Source: Microtetraspora glauca
Lineage (GTDB): Bacteria > Actinomycetota > Actinomycetes > Streptosporangiales > Streptosporangiaceae
DNA: 64,000 bases
Assembly: GCA_001570385.1 (NCBI GenBank)
Contig: BBYL01000006.1
Coordinates: 496,001-560,000 of the forward strand
Reading direction: 5' to 3'
The first letter of the stretch is position 1, and each line of letters opens with the position of its first letter. The translations under genes were made by a program, and so were the position numbers. The notes under the pieces are model-generated. The model saw only the letters and a program-made list of their open reading frames with translations. It searched no databases and was not told the DNA's origin. Shown piece after piece: positions 58,271 through 64,000 of this stretch.

Positions 58271-59617
58271 GTGCAAGAAAAGGCACCTGTTCCTGGCGGC
58301 GACTATTTCCGTTGTATCGGCGTGGGTGTGGGACCGGCGAACCTGAGTCTCGCCTCGCTGTTGTACGCGCATCCCGAAGTGACGAATCGCTTCATAGAAA
58401 AGCGACCCTGTTTCGGGTGGCATGACGGCCAGCAGCTCGAGGACGCCGCATTACAAGTATCGACTCTCAAGGATCTGGTAACCCTCACCGATCCGACGAA
58501 CGCGTTCTCGTTCCTGTCGTATCTGCGTGCCCACGGCCGGCTGTACCACTTCATCAACGCCCAGTTCGACTCGGTCCCCCGCCAGGAGTTCCGTAACTAC
58601 ATGGAGTGGGCCAGCCGCATGAACCACAACGTGGTTTTCGGCGAAGAAGTGCTGTCGATCGACTTCGACGGGCTGTTCCACATCAGGACCACGAGCAACA
58701 CCCTGCGCGCCGAGAACGTCGTGCTCGGCGTCGGCACGGAGCCCTGGCTGCCCGCGCATGCCCGCGACGCCGTAGGCGACGACCAGTTCCACGTCAGCGA
58801 GTTCGTCGGCAAGGCAGGCGATCTCGGCGGTAAGCGGGTGGCCGTGGTCGGCGGCGGACAGTCCGGCGCGGAGGCGTTCCTCAACCTCATCTCACGCCCC
58901 AAGCGTCAGTTGCCGCGCCGGGTCGTGTGGATCTCGCGCCGGCAGAACTTCCTGCCCATCGACGACTCGCCGTTCACCAACGACTACTACACGCCGTCGT
59001 TCTCCGACTACTTCTCCCGGCTGGAGCCTTCGGTCCGCGAGGCGTTCAACCAGCGCCACATCCTGACCAGCGACGGCATCTCCGAGGTGACGCTGCGCGA
59101 GATCTACCAGCGCGCGTACGTGCATCGGTTCGTCGAAGGCGCGGTCGACCTGTTCGCGCTCTACCCCAACCGAGAGGTGTTGCACGTGACAGGCGACGAC
59201 GGCGGCGGATGGGATCTGGCGATCGGCCACAACGACCTCCGCCACGTCACGGAGCACATCGACGTCGACGTCATCGTCTGGGCAACCGGGTTCCGTCCGG
59301 CGCGGACGGATTTCCTCGCCCCGATCGCGCACCGCCTGGAGCGCGAGGGCGACGAGTACCGGATCGACGACAGCTTCGCGGTCGTGTGGGACGGTCCGCA
59401 GGACCGCAACATCTTCGTACAGAACGGCGCGCGGCAGCAGCGCGGCCTCGCGGACCCGAACCTGAGCCTGAACGCCTGGCGGGCCCAGCGCATCCTCGAC
59501 CGCCTGCGCGGCGTGAACACCGAGAGCCAGACCGCCTCGTTCATCGAGTGGTCGGCCAAGCTCCAACCCGACGATCGGGCGGGCCGGGAGCACCAGGGCC
59601 AGGAGATCCACCGGTGA
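58271..59617 (+). CDS. Lysine/ornithine N-hydroxylase (SidA/IucD/PvdA family)
   Basis: FAD- and NADPH-dependent N-monooxygenase of 448 residues that hydroxylates the side-chain amine of lysine or ornithine. FAD motif GVGVGPANLSLASLLY (17-32), then FGWHDGQQLEDAALQVSTLK (44-63), NADPH motif VVGGGQSGAEAF (192-203) and the C-terminal WATGFRPAR. AAGGTGAT precedes this GTG at good distance; a GTG 12 bases earlier is too close to it. It overlaps the DAO gene (GTGA). With the cupin/MetRS fusion downstream the product is probably N6-hydroxylysine used for N-N bond formation rather than for a siderophore. Confidence 0.9.
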   Translation: MQEKAPVPGGDYFRCIGVGVGPANLSLASLLYAHPEVTNRFIEKRPCFGWHDGQQLEDAALQVSTLKDLVTLTDPTNAFSFLSYLRAHGRLYHFINAQFDSVPRQEFRNYMEWASRMNHNVVFGEEVLSIDFDGLFHIRTTSNTLRAENVVLGVGTEPWLPAHARDAVGDDQFHVSEFVGKAGDLGGKRVAVVGGGQSGAEAFLNLISRPKRQLPRRVVWISRRQNFLPIDDSPFTNDYYTPSFSDYFSRLEPSVREAFNQRHILTSDGISEVTLREIYQRAYVHRFVEGAVDLFALYPNREVLHVTGDDGGGWDLAIGHNDLRHVTEHIDVDVIVWATGFRPARTDFLAPIAHRLEREGDEYRIDDSFAVVWDGPQDRNIFVQNGARQQRGLADPNLSLNAWRAQRILDRLRGVNTESQTASFIEWSAKLQPDDRAGREHQGQEIHR

Positions 59618-60678
59618 GCCGGCCGACGGTCGTGGTGGTGGGCGCGGGCATCGTCGGATGCCTCGTCGCACGGGAGATCACGGATCGCGCCGCCGGCGCC
59701 GAGGTCGTCGTCGTCGACCGGGACGGCGTGGGCAGCGGCGCGTCCCGGCGCTCGGCCGGGCTGCACTTCCCGCGCGGCGCCTCCGAGCGGGTGCGCCGGA
59801 TGACCGCCTACAGCGAGGACTGGTACCGGCGGCTGCTCGGCGCCGACCCCGGTGCGCCGATCCACCCGCTCCCGATGACCGTGGTCGCCTCATCCGAGCG
59901 GGCCGCCGAGGTGCACGAGGCGTACCTGCCCAGCGCCAAGCTGACACCGGTCGCGGCGCCGGACGACGACCGGGTCGTGCTGCCCACCGGCGCGGTGGCG
60001 TGGACCGGCGAAGGCTGCCAGCACGCCGACGTCCACGCCCTGTCGCTGCGCCTGGCACGCGGGCTGCGCCCCGCCGTCCCGTTCCGGGAGGGCATCGCCG
60101 TCACCGAACTCGTGTCCCGGGCGGGCGGCGTCACGCTGCGGCTGGGGTCGGGGGAGGACCTCACCGCCGACCAGGTGGTGCTCGCCCCCGGGCCCTGGAT
60201 ACACGCGCCGGCCTGGCGCGACCTGCTCGCCCCGCACGGGGTGCGGGTCAAGAAGGTGATCGCCCTGCACATCGAGGACCGGCCGGGCCCAGGCGCCCCC
60301 TGCGTCGTCTTCCACGACGAGGACGCCTTCCTGCTCCCGCTGGCCGACCGCGGCCACTGGTTGTTCAGCTACACCTGCCAGGAATGGGACGTCGACCCCG
60401 ACCAGCCGACGGACGGCCTGCACGCCGAGCACCTCGCAGAGGCCCGCGCCACGCTCGCGCTGTACGCGCCGGAGCTCGCCGCCCGCTGCACGTCGGGCCG
60501 GGTGTTCTGTGACGCCTACACACCCGACCGCCGGCCGCTGGTGCGGGCCCTCGATCCGGCCGGCCGGATCGTGTTCGCCGGTGGCGCCAACGGATCCGGA
60601 TACCGCCTCGCCCCGGCGATCGCCGCCGAGGCGGTCGACCTCCTCGACCTGACGTCCAGCCGTAGGAGCCAATGGTGA
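59614..60678 (+). CDS. DAO-family FAD-dependent oxidase
   Basis: FAD-dependent oxidoreductase of 354 residues of the D-amino-acid oxidase/glycine oxidase family. FAD fingerprint VVVVGAGIVGCLVAREI at residues 6-22, then SAGLHFPRGASERVRRM, and the C-terminal FAD contact FAGGANGSGYRLAPAIAAEA. GTG start inside the N-hydroxylase stop; its own stop overlaps the next ATG. In hydrazine pathways a DAO-type enzyme oxidatively cleaves the lysine-derived hydrazine intermediate to give hydrazinoacetic acid, and this gene is the natural candidate for that step (inferred from context). Confidence 0.88.
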   Translation: MSRPTVVVVGAGIVGCLVAREITDRAAGAEVVVVDRDGVGSGASRRSAGLHFPRGASERVRRMTAYSEDWYRRLLGADPGAPIHPLPMTVVASSERAAEVHEAYLPSAKLTPVAAPDDDRVVLPTGAVAWTGEGCQHADVHALSLRLARGLRPAVPFREGIAVTELVSRAGGVTLRLGSGEDLTADQVVLAPGPWIHAPAWRDLLAPHGVRVKKVIALHIEDRPGPGAPCVVFHDEDAFLLPLADRGHWLFSYTCQEWDVDPDQPTDGLHAEHLAEARATLALYAPELAARCTSGRVFCDAYTPDRRPLVRALDPAGRIVFAGGANGSGYRLAPAIAAEAVDLLDLTSSRRSQW

Positions 60679-62912
60679 TCATCAGTTCGTACGACGCAGG
60701 CGCGCTGCATGAGCTGTTCGGCATCGACATGAGTTCGATCGACGGGCTGGGGGTCGGCGCCGGATGGGGCCGCGTGGTGCCGGGCGGACGGTCCGACGCC
60801 CACCAGCACGACGAGACCGAGACCTTCGTGATCGTCCAGGGCGCCGGCGACCTGATCGTGGACGCGCGCAGGTACCCCGTGCACGCGGGCGTCGTGGCCC
60901 AGTTCGAGCCGTTCGAGACGCACGTCATCGAGAACACCGGCGATGAGGACCTGCTGTTCGCGACGCTGTACTGGCGGGATCCGGAGCGGGCCGGCCGGCA
61001 GGCGGCGCGGGTCGAGCGCGGCCGGCTGCGGGACCGTCCGGTCTTCGTCTTCTCCACCCCGCCCACCCCGAACGGCGACCTTCACCTTGGCCACCTCTCC
61101 GGCCCGTACCTCGGCGCGGACGTCTTCGTACGGTTCCAGCGCCTCAACGGCGCCCAGGCCTGGCACCTCACCGGCAGCGACGACTACCAGAGCTATGTGA
61201 CCGAGTGCGCCCGGCGTGAGGGCCGCACCCCGGCGGAGACGGCGGCGCACTACAGCGCGGAGATCGCCGAGACGCTCCGGATGATGGACATCCCGCTGGA
61301 CCAGTACACGGTGACCGACGCGGACCCTGCCTACCGCCCCGGGCTGCAGGCGTTCTTCTCCCGGCTGGCCGCCTCCGGCGCGGTCGCCCCCGCCGAGGCG
61401 CCCGCCCTGCTCGGGCCGGACGGCCGCTACCTCTACGAGGTCGACGTGTCCGGCGGCTGCCCCACCTGCGGCGGGTCCACCGGCGGCAACATCTGCGAGG
61501 AGTGCGGCGAGCCCAACTTCTGCCACGACCTGGTGGACCCGTCCATCCGGCACTCCGACGCGGCCCCGCGGGTCGCCGAGGTGACCCGCTTCATGCTGCC
61601 GCTGCACCGGTTCGCCCCCGACGTGGCCCTGCACCACCATCTCGGCCGCGTACCGGCACGCCTGCGTGAGCTCGCCGAGCGCCTGTTCGCCCGGCCCGGC
61701 GTCGACGTGGCGATGACCCACCCGTCGGACTGGGGTGTGCCGCCGCTGGAGGACGGCGCACCGGGCCAGGTCATCTGGGTCTGGCCGGAGATGTCGTACG
61801 GGTTCCTGCACGGCATCGCCGAGCTCGGGAGGCGACTGGGTCAGGACTGGCGCGCCGACGCGCCCCAGGCGGACTGGAAGATCGTGCACTTCTTCGGGTA
61901 CGACAACAGCTTCTACCACGCGATCCTCTACCCGGTGCTCTACAAGCTCGCCTTCCCGGACTGGGCGCCGGACATCGACTACAACGTCAACGAGTTCCTG
62001 CTGCTCGACGGCGCCAAGTTCAGCACCAGCCGGCGGCACGCCATCTGGGGCAAGGAGATCCTCACCCCCGGCACGGCCGACGCGGTGCGCTACTACCTGT
62101 CCCGGATCCGCTCCGAGGGGCGGCGCACCAACTTCGAGGTCGGCGCGTACGAGAGCGCGGTGCGTGACCGGCTGGTCGGGACCTGGCAGGACTGGCTGCA
62201 CGACCTCGGGCGGCGGATGGCGGAGCGGTACGACGGCCTGGTCCCCGACGCCGGCAACTGGACGCCGGAGCACACCGCCTTCCTGGCCCGGCTCGACACC
62301 CGCCGCGCCGCCGTCGCCGGGGCGCTCGGTCCCGACGGGTTCTCGCTCAACCAGGCCGTGGCCGAACTCGACGGGCTGGTGGACGACGTACGGCGGTTCG
62401 CCTCGCTGGAGGCGAGATCGTCGACGTCCCCGGCCTGGCGCGACGAGGCCCGCACCGCCATCGCGCTCGAGCTGGCGGCGGCCAAGCTGCTGGCCGTCTG
62501 CGCGGCCCCGGTGATGCCCAGGTTCGCCGCGAAGCTCGCCGCCGCGCTGGGCGGCGGCGAGATCGACACCTGGCCGCAGACGGTGACGCTGGTCGCCCCC
62601 GGATCCCGGGTCACCCTCGCCGACCAGACCTTCTTCACCGATCCGCGTCCCGCCGTCGACGCCGAGCTGGCCGGCTGGCTCACCGCCACCGTGGCCGAGA
62701 CGCTTCGGCTCGAAGCGGAACCGCCGGCTGCCGACCTGAGCCTGGTCTCCCTCGGAGCGGCGTCGCTGCACGCGGTCACCCTGCAGTACCGGATCCTCGA
62801 ACACACCGACGTCGAGGTCTCGGTCGAGGAGCTGCTCGGGTCGACCATCACGGAGCTGGCCGCCCTGATCGCTCAACGGACGCAGGCGGGGATGGAGGTG
62901 GCTCTGGCGTGA
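60672..62912 (+). CDS. Cupin / methionyl-tRNA-synthetase-like / carrier-domain fusion (hydrazine synthetase-like)
   Basis: Three-domain protein of 746 residues. The cupin (1-105) has metal ligands His44, His46, Glu50 and His84. A class I synthetase core of MetRS type (122-640) has HLGH (138-141), a Cys4 zinc knuckle (Cys263, 266, 275, 278) and KFSTS (449-453) for KMSKS. The C-terminal carrier domain (660-738) has Ser698 in LGAASLHAV for phosphopantetheine. Cupin-MetRS didomains such as Spb40 couple N6-hydroxylysine with an amino acid and rearrange the ester to an N-N bond. Residues matching MetRS anticodon contacts look changed, arguing against tRNA charging. ATG after TAGGAGCCA, overlapping the DAO stop. 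Confidence 0.88.
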   Translation: MVIISSYDAGALHELFGIDMSSIDGLGVGAGWGRVVPGGRSDAHQHDETETFVIVQGAGDLIVDARRYPVHAGVVAQFEPFETHVIENTGDEDLLFATLYWRDPERAGRQAARVERGRLRDRPVFVFSTPPTPNGDLHLGHLSGPYLGADVFVRFQRLNGAQAWHLTGSDDYQSYVTECARREGRTPAETAAHYSAEIAETLRMMDIPLDQYTVTDADPAYRPGLQAFFSRLAASGAVAPAEAPALLGPDGRYLYEVDVSGGCPTCGGSTGGNICEECGEPNFCHDLVDPSIRHSDAAPRVAEVTRFMLPLHRFAPDVALHHHLGRVPARLRELAERLFARPGVDVAMTHPSDWGVPPLEDGAPGQVIWVWPEMSYGFLHGIAELGRRLGQDWRADAPQADWKIVHFFGYDNSFYHAILYPVLYKLAFPDWAPDIDYNVNEFLLLDGAKFSTSRRHAIWGKEILTPGTADAVRYYLSRIRSEGRRTNFEVGAYESAVRDRLVGTWQDWLHDLGRRMAERYDGLVPDAGNWTPEHTAFLARLDTRRAAVAGALGPDGFSLNQAVAELDGLVDDVRRFASLEARSSTSPAWRDEARTAIALELAAAKLLAVCAAPVMPRFAAKLAAALGGGEIDTWPQTVTLVAPGSRVTLADQTFFTDPRPAVDAELAGWLTATVAETLRLEAEPPAADLSLVSLGAASLHAVTLQYRILEHTDVEVSVEELLGSTITELAALIAQRTQAGMEVALA

Positions 62913-64000
62913 GCGTCACCGAGCTGCTGCACGATGTCACCTCGCGCGGCTTGACGCTCACCGCGGTCGGCGGCGACCTGCGGCTCCAGGGGCCCACCGA
63001 GAGGATGGACGCCGAGCTGGTGGCCCGCATCCGGGCGGCCAAGCCCGACCTCCTCGCGCACCTCACCGCGCCGGCCGGCCTCGAGCTGACCCCGCTGCAG
63101 GGCGCCTACCTGTACGGCCGCAGCGAGCTGGTCGAGCTCGGCAACGTCGCCAGCCACGTCTACCACGAGATCGAGGGCGTCTGGGACGTCGAACGGCTGG
63201 AGCGGGCGCTGTGGGCGGTGGTGCACCGCCACGACGCCCTGCGCGTCTCGTTCACCCCGGACGGCCGTCAGATCGTGCATGATCGGGTGCCGGTGCGCAT
63301 CCGGGTGCGCGACCTGCGGGCCCTGCCGGAGCGCGCCAGGCTGAGCAGCCTCAAGTCGTATCGGGAGCGCTGCTCGCACCGGATGTCGCCCGTCGACCGG
63401 CCGCCCCTGGTCAGGGCCGAGGTCAGCGTCCTCGCCGACGACCGGATGGTGCTGCACGTCGGCCATGACGGACTGGTCATGGACGGGATCAGCATGTTCC
63501 TGTTCTTCCGCGAGTGGTGGCGCGCGTACCAGGACGACGGAACCGGGCGGGACGGCCGGGACGATCCCGGCGTGCCGCTCGCGGACTACGTGGCGGAGCT
63601 GTGCCGGGCCCGCGACCGGGCGCCCGCGCGGCGCTCGCGGCGCTACTGGACCGACCGGGTCGACGACCTCGCGCCCATGCCGGACCTTCCACTGGCCACC
63701 AGTCCGTCCTCGATCGCCCGGCCCCGGTTCACCCAGCGGCTGGTCCGGCTCGACGCCTCCCCGTGGCGCGAGCTGAAGCGGCGCGCCGCCGCCGGCGGCA
63801 TCACCCCACCGGCGCTGCTGCTGGCGGGCTACGCGCGGACGCTCCACTACTGGGGGGCCGGAGACCGGTTCACGCTGAACACGACCTTCGCGAACCGGCC
63901 GCCGATCCACCCCCGGATGGCCGACGCCGTCGGGCAGTTCTCCGACGTCATGCTGGTCGAGGTCGGATTCGGGACCGGCGCCACCTTCGAGGAGTGGGCG
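62909..64000 (+). CDS. NRPS: TubC-type docking domain and heterocyclization domain (incomplete)
   Basis: Start of a non-ribosomal peptide synthetase; 364 codons are present and the frame runs off the window. Residues 1-53 (TELLHDVTSRGLTLTAVGGD, ELVARIRAAKPDLLAHL) form a TubC-like N-terminal docking domain. From 58 on, LELTPLQGAYLYGRSELVEL and HVYHEIEG begin a condensation-superfamily domain. The active-site motif is Asp187-x4-Asp192 (HDGLVMDGIS), the DxxxxD of heterocyclization (Cy) domains instead of HHxxxDG. The GTG overlaps the stop of the carrier-domain fusion, which may dock with it and deliver its tethered product. Confidence 0.85.
   Translation, partial: MSVTELLHDVTSRGLTLTAVGGDLRLQGPTERMDAELVARIRAAKPDLLAHLTAPAGLELTPLQGAYLYGRSELVELGNVASHVYHEIEGVWDVERLERALWAVVHRHDALRVSFTPDGRQIVHDRVPVRIRVRDLRALPERARLSSLKSYRERCSHRMSPVDRPPLVRAEVSVLADDRMVLHVGHDGLVMDGISMFLFFREWWRAYQDDGTGRDGRDDPGVPLADYVAELCRARDRAPARRSRRYWTDRVDDLAPMPDLPLATSPSSIARPRFTQRLVRLDASPWRELKRRAAAGGITPPALLLAGYARTLHYWGAGDRFTLNTTFANRPPIHPRMADAVGQFSDVMLVEVGFGTGATFEEWA

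Noticed and set aside
58271-60678. Hydroxamate siderophore biosynthesis as the role of the N-hydroxylase
   Set aside because: No N-acyltransferase or IucA/IucC-type synthetase is adjacent; the overlapping DAO and cupin/MetRS genes fit hydrazine formation better. The cluster continues beyond the window, so this is not final.

Overview
This window comes from a very high-GC actinobacterium. Frequent GTG starts, ATGA/GTGA gene overlaps, 3Fe-4S ferredoxin partners, TetR-controlled acyl-CoA catabolic genes and a modular NRPS fit the Streptosporangiales or a related filamentous actinomycete; I cannot name the genus.

Left edge (1-3973): the end of korA and all of korB (2-oxoacid:ferredoxin oxidoreductase), a decayed transposase fragment, a DUF3592-like membrane protein and a DUF5713-type small protein.

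Acyl-CoA catabolic region (3939-35865): about thirty genes for CoA-ester breakdown. They encode a CitE-type lyase, an alpha-methylacyl-CoA racemase, acyl-CoA dehydrogenases, thiolases, crotonases, SDRs, MaoC hydratases, two acyl-CoA ligases, a CoA-transferase, a Rieske ring-hydroxylating oxygenase with its 3Fe-4S ferredoxin and ferredoxin reductase, and an unusual HMG-CoA-synthase-like/DUF35 fusion beside a thiolase. Two near-duplicate TetR regulators lie in the region, and AT-rich palindromes built on TAATCT/AGATTA precede several transcription units, so it looks like one or two TetR regulons. The set could serve a cyclic or aromatic carboxylic acid or a terpenoid/steroid-like substrate; the substrate cannot be read from the sequence. 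A MITE-like element (8231-8442) and a truncated second citE copy (34766-34858) show past rearrangement.

Sulfur region (36868-43716): a rhodanese, two persulfide-dioxygenase-like MBL/rhodanese fusions, a rhodanese/membrane protein, a TauE/SafE exporter, a thioredoxin and an MFS transporter, with five copies of an ATACCCCC..GGGTAT operator of the CsoR/CstR type. The local csoR-like gene has lost its middle third.

Mixed region (43737-57425): a PadR regulator and SGNH hydrolase, a lipoprotein with a zinc-protease motif, a GH38 alpha-mannosidase, a redox/signalling trio (receiver-flavoprotein fusion, cNMP-domain histidine kinase, UBP zinc finger), an LLM flavin enzyme and a Tat-exported protein. 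Gene relics (peroxiredoxin, sugar ABC permease, alpha/beta hydrolase) are scattered between them.

Right edge (58019-64000): the start of a natural-product cluster. A lysine/ornithine N-hydroxylase, a DAO-family flavoenzyme and a cupin/MetRS-like fusion are the hallmark set of hydrazine (N-N bond) formation. Here the cupin/MetRS protein also carries a C-terminal acyl/peptidyl carrier domain and is followed by an NRPS that opens with a TubC-type docking domain and a heterocyclization domain. This is the most interesting system in the window.
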